Origin: Natronosalvus halobius
GTDB lineage: Archaea > Halobacteriota > Halobacteria > Halobacteriales > Natrialbaceae
Length of the DNA: 64,000 nucleotides
Direction: 5' to 3'
NCBI RefSeq assembly: GCF_024138145.1
Contig: NZ_CP099997.1
Span: 1,798,001 to 1,862,000 of the forward strand
In this document: piece after piece, positions 9,238-17,902 of the stretch
Layout: every line of letters begins with the position of its first letter
Numbering within the stretch: position 1 is the stretch's first letter
Made by a program: the position numbers and the translations under genes
Notes under the pieces: generated by a model
What the model saw: only the letters and a program-made list of their open reading frames with translations
Told to the model about the DNA's origin: nothing
Databases searched by the model: none

Positions 9238-10341
9238 ATGGACGACGAGACGGTCGCGGACAACCTCCGACAGCTGGGTCTGTCGGAGAAGGAAATCGAC
9301 ACGTATCTCACTATTCTCGAGCACGGAGAGGCGAAAGCGAGCACGGTAGCCGAGGACGCGGGCGTCTCGAAGCGCTACGTATACAGCGTCAGCGAGAAGC
9401 TCGACGAACGGGGCTTCGTCGACGTCATCGATCACGTCGTGCCGACGACGATCCGGGCGAACCCGCCGGAGGAAGTCGTTGCGGCGCTCACGAGCGACCT
9501 CGAGTCGCTCGAACCCGAACTCACCACCCGGTACGGCAACGTCTCCGAACAGGAACGGGAATTCGAGGTCATCAAGACCCGGACGACCATCATGAAGCGG
9601 ATCAAGGGACTGCTCGAGCGCGCCACCGAGGAGGTGACCCTCTCGATCCCCGCCTCGCTGCTCGAGGAAATCGAAGACGAACTGCGGGAGACGGTCGACC
9701 GCGGCGTCCTGGTCATCCTGCTCGTGACCGGCGACGATACTCTCCCAGCCGAGCGCTTCGAGGGCATCGCGAGCGTCGTCAGGCTCTGGGGAGAGCACGC
9801 GCCGCTCATCGTGACCGCCGAGCGCCGCCTCGGCCTGTTCGCCCCGAACGAGATGCTCGTTCGCTCGAACGCGGGCACGCAGGGAATCGCCATCTCGCAG
9901 GCCCAGCTCGTGCCGATCATCGTCGGCTCCTTCTTCGGCAACTACTGGCCGATGGCCGAGCAGGTGTACGTCACGGACCCGGATGACCTCCCGCGGACGT
10001 ACACCGACTTCCGCCACGCCGTCTTGCAGTCGACGCTCCACCTCGAGGACGGCCGCGAAATCGCCGTCAGCGCCGAGGCTCGTCCCGTTCGGACGGACGA
10101 CTATGCCACCGTCGAGGGGCGACTCGTTGGGGTCAGACAGAGCCTCCTCGAGCCGACCAGAGACACGTTCGCGGTCGAGAACGCGCTGATCGTCGAAATC
10201 GAAGCCGCCAATGGTGCGGGAGACGACGGGGACGAGGGCGACGGCGAGGACGGCGACAACCGCACCGTCACCCTCGGCGGCGAGGGCGCGTTCGTCGAGG
10301 ACTACGAGACGAAGTCCGTGACCCTCGAGCCAGCGGCGTAA
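9238..10341 (+). CDS. trmB: TrmB family transcriptional regulator
   Basis: This 367-residue regulator has an N-terminal winged helix (about 1-75: LRQLGLSEKEIDTYLTILEH, then SKRYVYSVSEKLDERGFVDV). A coiled segment and a C-terminal TrmB sugar-sensing domain (about 110-367) follow, including RAT-EEVTLSIP and GNYWPMAEQVYV. TrmB proteins sense maltose, glucose or related sugars and repress or activate sugar transport and central metabolism. Its position next to the glucosidase and transporter genes makes it the likely local regulator. An Asp/Glu/Gly-rich loop near residues 328-342 is a typical haloarchaeal acidic insertion. The specific effector is unknown. Confidence 0.88.
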   Translation: MDDETVADNLRQLGLSEKEIDTYLTILEHGEAKASTVAEDAGVSKRYVYSVSEKLDERGFVDVIDHVVPTTIRANPPEEVVAALTSDLESLEPELTTRYGNVSEQEREFEVIKTRTTIMKRIKGLLERATEEVTLSIPASLLEEIEDELRETVDRGVLVILLVTGDDTLPAERFEGIASVVRLWGEHAPLIVTAERRLGLFAPNEMLVRSNAGTQGIAISQAQLVPIIVGSFFGNYWPMAEQVYVTDPDDLPRTYTDFRHAVLQSTLHLEDGREIAVSAEARPVRTDDYATVEGRLVGVRQSLLEPTRDTFAVENALIVEIEAANGAGDDGDEGDGEDGDNRTVTLGGEGAFVEDYETKSVTLEPAA

Positions 10342-10351
10342 GCGGTCGAGG

Positions 10352-10903
10352 TCACTCCCCGAGCACGTCTTGCGACGTGCGTTTGGTCACGTCGACCAGC
10401 AACGCGAAAACGGCGCCGAGGACCGTCCCGAACAGGAGGTGCCCGACGAGGCCGTTGGTCGCGAGCGCGGAGAACTGCGTGGTTTCGCCGGCACCGACGG
10501 CGCTCAGCCAGACGGGGAGGATGAGCATCGGGAGGATGGCCCACACGGCGAATCCGAAGACGAGTCCCGCAGCGACGAAGCGACCCGTCAGGCCGGTTCG
10601 AGCGATTGCATCCGTCTCGACGTCCGTCCGGAGCAGTCCGAGAACGGCCTGGCGAGTCACGACGAACGCGAAAATCAGGCCGAGGATGACTCCGTGCGCG
10701 AGCTGGATCGCCCAGCCGATTGTGCCCGCCGCCTCGAGGCCGTATGCCGTCGGTATCGTCGCCTCGATGACGTCGGGGCTGAAGAACCAGACGAGCAGGC
10801 CGAACGCGGCGGCGCCGATGACACCGCCGACCGCACCACCGATGGGCCAGCCGATGCGTCCGCCGACGCCGAACCCGCTGGTCGTGTCTGTGTTTGCACT
10901 CAT
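10352..10903 (-). CDS. Hypothetical integral membrane protein
   Basis: A 183-residue protein with about four to five hydrophobic helices: around residues 14-38 (Gly-rich), 50-72, 98-125 and 145-170. It starts MSANTDTTSGFG. I do not recognise the family beyond similarity to haloarchaeal multi-helix proteins rich in Gly and Ala. It is convergent with trmB, with only 10 bp between stop codons. ATG at 10903 was chosen over a longer GTG-type extension because the extension is unlike membrane-protein sequence and overlaps a likely promoter. Confidence 0.7.
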   Translation of the reverse strand: MSANTDTTSGFGVGGRIGWPIGGAVGGVIGAAAFGLLVWFFSPDVIEATIPTAYGLEAAGTIGWAIQLAHGVILGLIFAFVVTRQAVLGLLRTDVETDAIARTGLTGRFVAAGLVFGFAVWAILPMLILPVWLSAVGAGETTQFSALATNGLVGHLLFGTVLGAVFALLVDVTKRTSQDVLGE

Positions 10904-11099
10904 GCCGTGTGCTAGCACGGACGGCGGCAAAAGCCAACGGCTGGCGAGCACCCGGTCGTTGAAGTCGGGCCCGACTCACCGCTTACAGACCGTTCGCGAC
11001 CTCGCGTCGATCCCCGGTCTGGAACGAGACGACACTCGAGGGAAGCGTTCAATTCACCGAAAGCGCGGACTTTTCCGCGGGGCGCGCGAACTGCGGTCG

Positions 11100-11735
11100 A
11101 TGCCCGACACGCCGCCGGTCACCTTCGAGCTGCTCGGCTGGCCACCCGACGGCCCCACGGTCAGGCTTCACCACGAGCGGTTCAGCTACGCGGGCAAGTT
11201 CGTGATGTCGTCGACCGGGAAAGCGGTCGCGCGCGCTCGAACGGACGACGACGAGTACGAGTCCGGGGACGCCGACGCAGGAATCGTGTCGGCCGACCTC
11301 GACTCGAGCAAACGCGCCGACCTCCCCTACGCGACCGACGTCCTCGCCGCCGTCGCGTTCAACGAGGATCGGACCGACGCCTCGACGCTCTGGCTCCGGT
11401 ACGTCACCGTCGACCGCGCCCACCGCGGCCGGGGTCTCGGCCCGAAACTCGTCGGTTTCGTCCGCGACGCAGCCCTCGAACGCGGCTACGACCGACTGCA
11501 GATCGCCGTCAACAACCCCTACGCCTACGACGCCCTCTGGAAGGGCGGCTTCGGGTTCACCGGCGAGACCACCGGCATCGCGGAACTCGTTCTCGAGTAC
11601 CCGACGCAGGCGACCACGGAGACGTATCGCCGGGGCCTCGAACGCTTCCTGGAGCGCGACCTCACCGACGGCGAACGCGCGTTCGTAGCGCGCCGACTCG
11701 AGGTGGGGCCGCCTTCGCGGATCGATTCGACGTAG
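11100..11735 (+). CDS. GNAT family N-acetyltransferase
   Basis: A 211-residue protein with a GNAT acetyl-CoA binding core. The beta strand [20 protein letters not shown] holds the RGRGLG pyrophosphate-binding loop (motif A), followed by [20 protein letters not shown] (motif B, where the cofactor tail normally passes). The substrate is not evident. The reading frame is open far upstream, but [13 protein letters not shown] at 11100 is the first natural start and the upstream sequence is antisense to the membrane-protein gene. It ends about 100 bp before fen1 on the same strand. Confidence 0.8.
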   Translation: MPDTPPVTFELLGWPPDGPTVRLHHERFSYAGKFVMSSTGKAVARARTDDDEYESGDADAGIVSADLDSSKRADLPYATDVLAAVAFNEDRTDASTLWLRYVTVDRAHRGRGLGPKLVGFVRDAALERGYDRLQIAVNNPYAYDALWKGGFGFTGETTGIAELVLEYPTQATTETYRRGLERFLERDLTDGERAFVARRLEVGPPSRIDST

Positions 11736-11835
11736 CGTAGGTGCGCCGAGATGGGGCCCGCTCATGTCGGAGACAGACGATGAAAACGAAATTGGGAGGG
11801 AACGTTTCAAATCCCTCTCCTTCCAAGAACACCCA

Positions 11836-12813
11836 ATGGGAAACGCAGCACTCCGGGACATCGCCGTTATCGAGTCGATTCCGTTCTCGGACGTCGAGGG
11901 CGTCGTTGCCGTCGACGCCCACAACTGGCTCTACCGGTACCTGACGACGACCGTCAAGTGGACCGCGAGCGGGAAGTACACGACCAGCGACGGCACCGAA
12001 GTCGCGAACCTGATCGGTATCGTCCAGGGCCTGCCGAAGTTCTTCGAACACGACATCATCCCCGTGATGGTCTTCGACGGCGGCCCCTCGGAACTGAAAG
12101 CCGACGAGATCGAATCCCGACGCGACCAGCGCGAGACCTACGAGGCCCAACTCGAGCGCGCCCGCGAGGAGGGCGACACGGTCGCCATCGCCCAGCTCGA
12201 GTCCCGAACCCAGCGGCTGACGCCGACGATCCAGGAGACCAGTCGTGAACTGCTCCGACTGCTCGACGTGCCTATCGTCGAGGCGCCCGCGGAGGGCGAG
12301 GCGCAAGCCGCGCACATGGCCCGTCGCGGGGACGCCGACTACGTCGGCTCGGAGGACTACGATGCGCTCCTCTTCGGCGCCCCCTACACGCTTCGACAAC
12401 TGACGAGCAAGGGAGACCCCGAACTGATGGACCTCGAGGCGACCCTCGCGAAACACGACCTCACGCAGGAACAGCTCATCGACGCGGCCATCCTGATCGG
12501 GACGGACTTCAACGAGGGCGTGAACGGAATCGGCCCGAAGACGGCCCTGAAAGAAATCGCCGAACACGGCGACCTCTGGAGCGTGCTCGAGGCCCGCGGC
12601 GACCACGTCGAGTACGGCGACCGGGTTCGACAGCTCTTCCGGGACCCGGACGTCACCGACGATTACGAGTTCGAGACGACCCTGGATCCGGACCTCGAGG
12701 CGGCGCGCACCTACGTAGTCGACGAGTGGGGCGTCGACGCTGGCGAGGTCGAACGCGGATTCGAACGGATCGAGGAGAGCGTCACCCAGACCGGACTGGA
12801 CAAGTGGACGTGA
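11836..12813 (+). CDS. fen1: Flap endonuclease 1
   Basis: A 325-residue FEN1/XPG nuclease that cuts 5' flaps during Okazaki fragment maturation and base-excision repair. The N domain has [20 protein letters not shown] and VMVFDGG. The I domain has [14 protein letters not shown] and [14 protein letters not shown], giving the acidic metal ligands. The helix-hairpin-helix reads [18 protein letters not shown]. The C-terminus lacks an obvious canonical PCNA-binding QxxLxx[12 protein letters not shown] is the closest PIP-like tail (Q-x-x-L-D-x-W) and may bind [17 protein letters not shown] at 11836 matches the usual FEN1 N-terminus, so an in-frame ATG 72 nt upstream was rejected. A T-run at 12832 may terminate it. 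Confidence 0.95.
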   Translation: MGNAALRDIAVIESIPFSDVEGVVAVDAHNWLYRYLTTTVKWTASGKYTTSDGTEVANLIGIVQGLPKFFEHDIIPVMVFDGGPSELKADEIESRRDQRETYEAQLERAREEGDTVAIAQLESRTQRLTPTIQETSRELLRLLDVPIVEAPAEGEAQAAHMARRGDADYVGSEDYDALLFGAPYTLRQLTSKGDPELMDLEATLAKHDLTQEQLIDAAILIGTDFNEGVNGIGPKTALKEIAEHGDLWSVLEARGDHVEYGDRVRQLFRDPDVTDDYEFETTLDPDLEAARTYVVDEWGVDAGEVERGFERIEESVTQTGLDKWT

Positions 12814-12829
12814 GATTCAGGGGTAATCA

Positions 12830-12838
12830 CCTTTTTCC
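12830..12838 (+). terminator. T-run after fen1
   Basis: CCTTTTTCC lies about 17 bp after the fen1 stop and may be an archaeal poly-T terminator. Confidence 0.3.
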
Positions 12839-12958
12839 ACCGGTAATTCCGGATTGGTACCTCGGCGATTTCTGTCCGCCAGATAAAGTACGCCATGCAC
12901 CTGCCGGGTGAGCGTTGACGTGTAGCCGTCTTGTGACCTCAGATGGGGTACTAGACCG

Positions 12959-13267
12959 ATGACTCGAGACCGCACTGCCGATCGATCCGAGACACGTGCT
13001 CGTGACGAGCGACCACCCGCGGAGCGCCGCGACGAGAGCGCTGCGGGGGCCTGGGCCGCCTCGACGGCACTGCAGACGGCGGTCGCCGTCGTCGGCCTGA
13101 CGATCGTGCTGTTCGCGCTCGGGCAAGCATTCGGTGTCGATCTCCTCGGTGTTATCGCTGGCGCGCTCGGAACGCAGGTCGGCATGTGGCTGGCCATCGC
13201 GTTCGTCGTTCTCCTGTTCACGGGAGCGGCGCTCCGAGCAGTGTCGTTCAGCGCTATCCGAGCGTGA
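12959..13267 (+). CDS. Small hypothetical membrane protein
   Basis: A 102-residue protein with a charged, Arg/Glu-rich N-terminal third (1-30) and two predicted transmembrane helices (about 36-60 and 68-95), ending FSAIRA. The AT element AGATAAAGTAC upstream could be its promoter. No family is recognised. Codon use is typical of its neighbours, and the hydrophobic pattern supports a real gene. Confidence 0.6.
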   Translation: MTRDRTADRSETRARDERPPAERRDESAAGAWAASTALQTAVAVVGLTIVLFALGQAFGVDLLGVIAGALGTQVGMWLAIAFVVLLFTGAALRAVSFSAIRA

Positions 13268-13442
13268 TCGATCAGACGACCCCATTTTGTTGAGATGCCG
13301 CGATAGCGGCGCATACCCGTAACGGGTCGTCGCTCGATTCGAGGAGACGAGTGGCAACACCGGTATTTTCGAACAATCTCGAGCAATTGTGAGTTCCAGA
13401 CACACACGTGATTTCGTTACAATAACGAACGGCCGGGAGCGC

Positions 13443-13465
13443 GAAGTCGCCGTAGCGGCGACTTC
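13443..13465. repeat. Perfect hairpin 1 (10 bp stem, TAG loop)
   Basis: GAAGTCGCCG (13443-13452), loop TAG, then the exact reverse complement (13456-13465). This is the first of four similar structures in 250 bp. Confidence 0.9.
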
Positions 13466-13593
13466 TCGCGACTCGGGGAAGGGCAGGCGGTCCACCGATG
13501 CTCACCGCGAGCGAGCGCAGTGAGCGAGCGGACCGACGACTGACCCGTAGGGGAAGGAGGAGTGTTTTTGGTCCAGCTTTTGCCGAGGGACGA

Positions 13594-13627
13594 CGCGCTG
13601 TGCGCCAGCTACGCTGGCGTCAGCGCG
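13594..13627. repeat. Two-part hairpin 2 (7 + 7 bp stem, TAC loop)
   Basis: The inner stem CGCCAGC/GCTGGCG (13603-13609 with 13613-13619) has a TAC loop. The outer stem CGCGCTG/CAGCGCG (13594-13600 with 13621-13627) is separated from it by a small bulge (TG against T). Confidence 0.9.
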
Positions 13628-13640
13628 TTAGACTGTGGTT

Positions 13641-13661
13641 CGAAACGCCTGCGGCGTTTCG
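13641..13661. repeat. Perfect hairpin 3 (9 bp stem, TGC loop)
   Basis: CGAAACGCC, loop TGC, GGCGTTTCG. Confidence 0.9.
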
Positions 13662-13667
13662 TCATCA

Positions 13668-13688
13668 CGAAAGAGCTACGCTCTTTCG
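13668..13688. repeat. Perfect hairpin 4 (9 bp stem, TAC loop)
   Basis: CGAAAGAGC, loop TAC, GCTCTTTCG. Only six bases separate it from hairpin 3. It lies 36 bp beyond the mvaD stop codon on the minus strand, so it may fold at the 3' end of that transcript. Confidence 0.9.
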
Positions 13689-13723
13689 AACGACAACGCA
13701 AAAGGTGGGTAAAAGGTGGTTGG

Positions 13724-14710
13724 TTAGAACAAGTGGTCGTCTTCTTCCTCGAGCAGCCGCGCGGGGCCGCCGACGCCCCACGTGGTGGTCGAGACGCCGG
13801 TCTCGGCGATGGCCTCCTCGACGGTTTCGGCGTGTTCCTCGGTGGTGTTGACGTAGACGCTCGCTCCGGTGTCAGTCGAGAAGTACGCCGGGATGCCTTC
13901 CTCCTCCCGGAGTTCGCGTACTTTGTTGAAGATCGCGAGGGTGGCCGGCTGCCAGTAGACCCAGCCCTCGGGGCCGGTCATCGTCGTCGCCGCCAGCGAC
14001 AGCGAGTCGTGTTCGGCCAGTTCGAACGCCCGGTCGAAGTCGTCGTTGCGGAGCGCGTCGCGCATCTTCGCGATCTGGCCGTGGATGTGCGCGTTTCGTG
14101 CCTGGAACATGTGGCTGTCGGCGGCTTCGTCGTGGGCGTCCTCGGTCTCCTTGTGGTAGGGGACGAGCCCGACGACGATCTTCAACTCCTCGTGGAGATT
14201 GCTCGGGACCCGCCGGGAGCGACAGTCCTCGTCGTTCATCCCGGTGTAGAGCTGAGAAAACGCCCCCGTTACCGACCGGGCGGCCGAGGCCGAACCCACG
14301 CGGGCGATCGTCGAGATGTCCTGGAGGGAGGCGTCGAGGTCAGCAGCCTCCGCGAGGGCGCGGGCCGCGGCCGCGAAGCCCGACGACGACGAGCCCAGCC
14401 CTACATTGGAGGGGAAACTGTTCTCGCTCTCGATGCGAACCGGGTAGACGGTGTGGGCCGCGTCCGACATGTCGCGGGCCTTGTCGACGACGGCCTCGAG
14501 GCGCTCGAAGCCCCGTCCCTCGAGTTCCTCGCCGTCGACGACGTAGACGTCCTCGTCGTGGTCCATCGAGAACTCGACGGTGGTGCGGGTGTGACTCGGG
14601 GCGGTGCAGACGCTGATGCTGTCGTGATACGGGAGTCGCTCGATGTCGTCGCGCATCCCGTGGTACTTGATCAGGCCCTGGATTGGGTGGGCCATCGCCG
14701 TCGCTTTCAT
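13724..14710 (-). CDS. mvaD: Phosphomevalonate decarboxylase (MvaD family)
   Basis: A 328-residue GHMP-kinase-fold enzyme of isoprenoid (archaeal lipid) synthesis. Haloarchaeal members related to diphosphomevalonate decarboxylase have been shown in Haloferax to decarboxylate phosphomevalonate to isopentenyl phosphate, so that activity is assigned by family. Visible features are the N-terminal MAHPIQGLIKYHGM segment, the ATP-binding loop FPSNVGLGSSSSGFAAAA, SASAARSVTGAF, and the C-terminal region YFSTDTGASVYVNTT. MKATAMAHPIQG at 14710 was taken as the start because upstream codons are not conserved-looking. The gene stands alone between a coiled-coil gene and the hairpin cluster. Confidence 0.9.
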   Translation of the reverse strand: MKATAMAHPIQGLIKYHGMRDDIERLPYHDSISVCTAPSHTRTTVEFSMDHDEDVYVVDGEELEGRGFERLEAVVDKARDMSDAAHTVYPVRIESENSFPSNVGLGSSSSGFAAAARALAEAADLDASLQDISTIARVGSASAARSVTGAFSQLYTGMNDEDCRSRRVPSNLHEELKIVVGLVPYHKETEDAHDEAADSHMFQARNAHIHGQIAKMRDALRNDDFDRAFELAEHDSLSLAATTMTGPEGWVYWQPATLAIFNKVRELREEEGIPAYFSTDTGASVYVNTTEEHAETVEEAIAETGVSTTTWGVGGPARLLEEEDDHLF

Positions 14711-14806
14711 ACCCCCACAGGGGTGTGACGACCGCTTAAAGGTCACGGCATCGGAGTGACCGCCGGGTGCACCCGGTCGTAGCCGTCCCGACCGCCGACA
14801 CCTCGC

Positions 14807-15916
14807 TCACTGAAACGCGTGCTGTAACGACTGGCGCCACTCCTCGGCCTCGGCCGCCGTTGTCTCGAGTTCGTCGACGCGTCCTTCGAGTTCGTCCACG
14901 TCGGTCTCCAGGATGTCCTGGAGGTCGTCGATCCGCTCGTCGGTCGCCGCCTCGAGCGTTCCGAGGTCGGACTCGAGGGAGGCAACGTCGTCCGCGAATG
15001 CCGTTCGCACGTCGGCGATCGAGTCGTCGACGGATTCCTCGAGGTCGCTCACGTCCGTTTCGAGTTCCTCGACGTCCTCGGTCAGCGAGGCGTCTACCGA
15101 CTCGAGTTCCGCGAAGAGGTTCTCGCGTAACGACGCCAGACGGTCGTCGACGTGGCGTTCGACGGCGTCGATTCGCTCCTCGAGTTCGACCGCTCGGTCG
15201 TCGATTCGGTCCTCCAGGGCCCCGGCTCGGTCGTCAATCTGAGTCTCGAGTTCGTCCGCCCGCTCGTCGATCCGCGCCTCGAGCGCCGTGCGGTTGGCCT
15301 CCTGCTGGTCGGCGATCGAGTCGAGTCGGTCCGTCAGGTCCTCCTGACGCGCGTCGAGGTTCTGGACGGTCTCGAACTGGGCCTCGAGGTCGTCGGCGAG
15401 GGTGTCGGTGGTCGCACCGATCTCGGCGACCGAATCCTCGAGTGAGTCCCGCGTGGCCTCGAAGTCTCCCCGAAGCTCCGTCGTCTCCGTCCCGAGGTAT
15501 TCGAGGCGGGAGTCGAGGCGCTCGAACGTCTCCTCGAGTCCATCGACGCGTTCCTCGAATACCTCGTCCGTCGCCTCGAGGTTGCCGATCTCGGACTCGA
15601 GGGACTCGAGGTCCGTACGGGCCGACTCGAGGCCGTCCTGGACAGAGTCGAGGACGTCCTCGGCGGTCCCGTTCTCGTCGAAGAACTCACCCATGGCGTC
15701 GGTGTAGGCCTCGAGTTCGGTCAGTGACGACTCGACGTGCTCGAGGCGGACCTCGTTGCTCGTGCTGGTGTCGATGTTCAGGGCTCGCCGGAGCGCGTCA
15801 CGCCTGGCCCCGCCCTCGTCCGTGCTGAGTTGGGCGAGCAGGGCGTCGAGCAAATCGTCGTCGAATCGGTCGTACGGTTCGTCCGGAATCGTGAGTGGTT
15901 CGTTTGCTTCGGTCAT
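14807..15916 (-). CDS. Long coiled-coil protein, function unknown
   Basis: A 369-residue, very acidic protein. A short N-terminal region (1-60: LTIPDEPYDRFDDDLLDALL, then ALNIDTS) precedes about 300 residues of continuous heptad-like sequence (LESLESEIGNLEA, RLDSIADQQEANRTAL, DDRAGALEDRIDDRAVELE) predicted to form coiled coil. There are no Walker motifs and no transmembrane segment, so it is not an SMC ATPase. It could be a structural or chemotaxis-like scaffold. MTEANEPLTIPDE at 15916 was chosen as start. The neighbouring mvaD gene gives no functional hint. Confidence 0.75.
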   Translation of the reverse strand: MTEANEPLTIPDEPYDRFDDDLLDALLAQLSTDEGGARRDALRRALNIDTSTSNEVRLEHVESSLTELEAYTDAMGEFFDENGTAEDVLDSVQDGLESARTDLESLESEIGNLEATDEVFEERVDGLEETFERLDSRLEYLGTETTELRGDFEATRDSLEDSVAEIGATTDTLADDLEAQFETVQNLDARQEDLTDRLDSIADQQEANRTALEARIDERADELETQIDDRAGALEDRIDDRAVELEERIDAVERHVDDRLASLRENLFAELESVDASLTEDVEELETDVSDLEESVDDSIADVRTAFADDVASLESDLGTLEAATDERIDDLQDILETDVDELEGRVDELETTAAEAEEWRQSLQHAFQ

Positions 15917-16093
15917 AACCTGAGTTCCCCGTCTGTCGCTTCCAGGTGGCCCGCCCACCTGGTGGACTCCCCCCGGAGCCTTTTCGAGAGACTCGAAGTG
16001 GAGGATGATAAGAGTGTCCCTCAGTTTTCATTTCTGCAACTCGTCATAGCGGAACCGAACGCCTGAAATGGTCGCTCTCGAAACCCACAGCCG

Positions 16094-16777
16094 ATGGGAA
16101 CCCCTCTCGAGACTCGCCAGGAGCAAGCCACCGAGGTGGTCGACCGCCTCGAACGCGAGTACCCCGACTCGACCATCTCGCTTCGATACTCGAACCGCCT
16201 CGAGTTGTTGATCGCGGTGATCCTCTCGGCACAGTGTACCGACGAGCGCGTCAACCAGGAGACGAAGGAGCTCTTCGCGACCTACGAGACGCCCGAAGAC
16301 TACGCGAACGCTCCCCAGGAGGAACTCGCCGACGCCCTCAGTTCGATCACCTACTACAACAACAAGGCGAAGTACATTCGCACCGCCTGTGAGAAAATCG
16401 TCGACGAACACGACGGCCAGGTCCCCGACACCATGGCCGAACTCACGGATCTCCCTGGCGTCGGTCGCAAGACGGCGAACGTCGTCCTCCAGCACGGCCA
16501 CGACGTGGTCGAGGGCATCGTCGTCGACACGCACGTCCAGCGGCTCTCGCGACGACTCGGCCTGACCGAGGAGGAGTATCCCGAGCGAATCGAGCAGGAT
16601 CTGATGGCGATCGTTCCCGACGGAAACTGGCAGCAGTTCACCCACCTCTGCATCGATCACGGGCGCGCGGTGTGTTCGGCTCGGTCGCCCGACTGCGAGG
16701 CGTGCGTCCTCGCCGATATCTGTCCGTCGGAGAGGGGGGACAGCGAGATCGACCTGGCGTCTGGCGAACCGTGGTAA
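16094..16777 (+). CDS. nth: Endonuclease III (DNA glycosylase/AP lyase)
   Basis: A 227-residue base-excision repair enzyme that removes oxidised pyrimidines and nicks AP sites. The helix-hairpin-helix LPGVGRKTANVVL holds the catalytic Lys (K126), and VVDTHVQRLSRRL holds the catalytic Asp (D145). The C-terminal Cys-X6-Cys-X2-Cys-X5-Cys motif (CSARSPDCEACVLADIC) binds a [4Fe-4S] cluster. Length and motif spacing are normal. Start ATG at 16094 gives MGTPLETRQEQATEV, as in haloarchaeal orthologues. Confidence 0.96.
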   Translation: MGTPLETRQEQATEVVDRLEREYPDSTISLRYSNRLELLIAVILSAQCTDERVNQETKELFATYETPEDYANAPQEELADALSSITYYNNKAKYIRTACEKIVDEHDGQVPDTMAELTDLPGVGRKTANVVLQHGHDVVEGIVVDTHVQRLSRRLGLTEEEYPERIEQDLMAIVPDGNWQQFTHLCIDHGRAVCSARSPDCEACVLADICPSERGDSEIDLASGEPW

Positions 16778-16820
16778 CTCGTGGTAAGTCGCCGGCAGTC
16801 CTGAACCGAGAGCTTCGGGT

Positions 16821-17030
16821 TTAGCGCGTAATCCAGGAGACGTACCACAGCAGTGCACCACCCGCCAGCCCACCGATGAGGGTGGCGAGGGCGACGATCG
16901 GAAGCGACGCACCACCCTGAAATGCCATCGTGGCTCCCGACAGGGCGACGAGCACTATAAATCCGAGCTTGAGTCGACGACCGCCCGACACGTCGCCGGT
17001 TCGGCGGGGTCGTTTGCGCGGGCCGCTCAT
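16821..17030 (-). CDS. Small two-helix membrane protein, unknown
   Basis: A 69-residue protein with a basic N-terminus (MSGPRKRPRRTGDVSGG) and two hydrophobic helices (about 21-38 and 43-65), which predicts the N-terminus on the cytoplasmic side. It is convergent with nth, 43 bp away. No family is recognised. Confidence 0.6.
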   Translation of the reverse strand: MSGPRKRPRRTGDVSGGRRLKLGFIVLVALSGATMAFQGGASLPIVALATLIGGLAGGALLWYVSWITR

Positions 17031-17089
17031 GGTCGCACCCGGTTAGCTGATCCGCGGGTTCTGCACTCGTGCTCCCACTCGATGCGATT

Positions 17090-17206
17090 TTCGTCCTCGT
17101 CCTCGTCCTCGTCCTGGTCTTGGTCCTCGCCTTCGTACTCCCGCTCGACCTTATACTCGCACTCGCCTCCGTACTTGCGCTCGCCTTCGTACTCCTGCTC
17201 GACCTC
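17090..17206. repeat. Low-complexity TCGTCC hexamers and a 54 bp-period duplication
   Basis: About six TCGTCC/TGGTCC hexamers (17090-17130) are followed by two copies of a CGCCTTCGTACTC-containing segment 54 bp apart (17128 and 17182). Open frames on both strands here (poly Val-Leu or Asp-Glu) are products of the repeat and not called as genes. It fills most of the gap between two membrane-protein genes. Confidence 0.75.
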
Positions 17207-17307
17207 GAGTCCACAACCGCGCTCGACGAAACGGACACCAATCATACGCTATCGCTGGCGCTCGAGGGGGAAAATCGCGTCGGGATCGGCGTCGATCACC
17301 TTTCGAA

Positions 17308-17784
17308 TCACTCAGGTGGGACATACGTCACGCCCGACGGTTCGTCTTCCTCGGGAGCCTCGACGACGATCGTCGAGGACAGCCTGTTGAACAGTCGCAC
17401 GTACTCGCCCTCCATGGCGATCCAGCCGATCAGCGCGTCGAGCGGGAGCAAGAACGCCTTCCCAAAGCTCTCGAGCGCCGCTGTGGGGTAGTCGATCGGG
17501 TCGCCGCGTTCGTCAGTGACCGCGATGTTCATCACGAGCTTGCCAGCTGACTGACCGTTGTACCCCTCGAGGGCCGTCCAGTAAAGCCAGATCCCGAGGC
17601 CGTTGACGCCGAGAAACGAGGGCGAAAACGACAGGTCGCCGGTGACGAGCGAGAGCGTCCCGACCGCTTCGCCAAGACCGGAGAGGGCCGCGCCCACGAG
17701 GAGTACGTCGATCAGCCACGCCCAGAACCGATCCTCCCAGGACGCGAGGTGGAGCGTCTTCTCTGTCGACGTATCGGATTCCAT
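17308..17784 (-). CDS. RDD family membrane protein
   Basis: A 158-residue protein with the RDD fold. The first helix carries DRFWAWLIDVLLVGAALSGL (the R..D pair that names the family), the second GIWLYWTALEGYNGQSAGKLVMNI, and the third region KAFLLPLDALIGWIA. RDD proteins are small integral membrane proteins; some have been linked to sodium/proton transport but most have no assigned role. A second RDD gene lies at 31098. Its 3' end abuts a low-complexity gap. Confidence 0.85.
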   Translation of the reverse strand: MESDTSTEKTLHLASWEDRFWAWLIDVLLVGAALSGLGEAVGTLSLVTGDLSFSPSFLGVNGLGIWLYWTALEGYNGQSAGKLVMNIAVTDERGDPIDYPTAALESFGKAFLLPLDALIGWIAMEGEYVRLFNRLSSTIVVEAPEEDEPSGVTYVPPE

Positions 17785-17902
17785 GACTCGAGTGTCGAAT
17801 CGACGGGAGTTAGCAGTTCCGCTGTATTCGACCGTCGTTGACGGGTTCGGCGACGCCTGACAGAACGGATTCGATAAAACGAGGATTGCAAACGCCGTGC
17901 GA

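Larger units (their letters stand above)
13268..13723. other. 456 bp gene-free region with a hairpin cluster
   Basis: No convincing gene was found between the small membrane protein and the convergent mvaD gene. The reading frames here have no family resemblance. The notable content is four short-loop hairpins between 13443 and 13688, listed separately, and repeated GAGCGAGCG-type words at 13508-13530. Confidence 0.7.

Noticed and set aside
11764-11835. Upstream in-frame ATG for FEN1
   Set aside because: The extra 24 residues are not like FEN1, whose family N-terminus begins MGNA at 11836.
7006-16071. A 15-base word GAACGCCTGAAATGG shared by the regions before the GH13 gene (7006) and nth (16057)
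   Set aside because: Only two copies at different distances from the start codons, no symmetry; chance cannot be excluded in 64 kb.
17069-17491. Open frames rich in Val-Leu (plus) or Asp-Glu (minus)
   Set aside because: They come from hexamer repeats and overlap the RDD gene; no conserved protein features.
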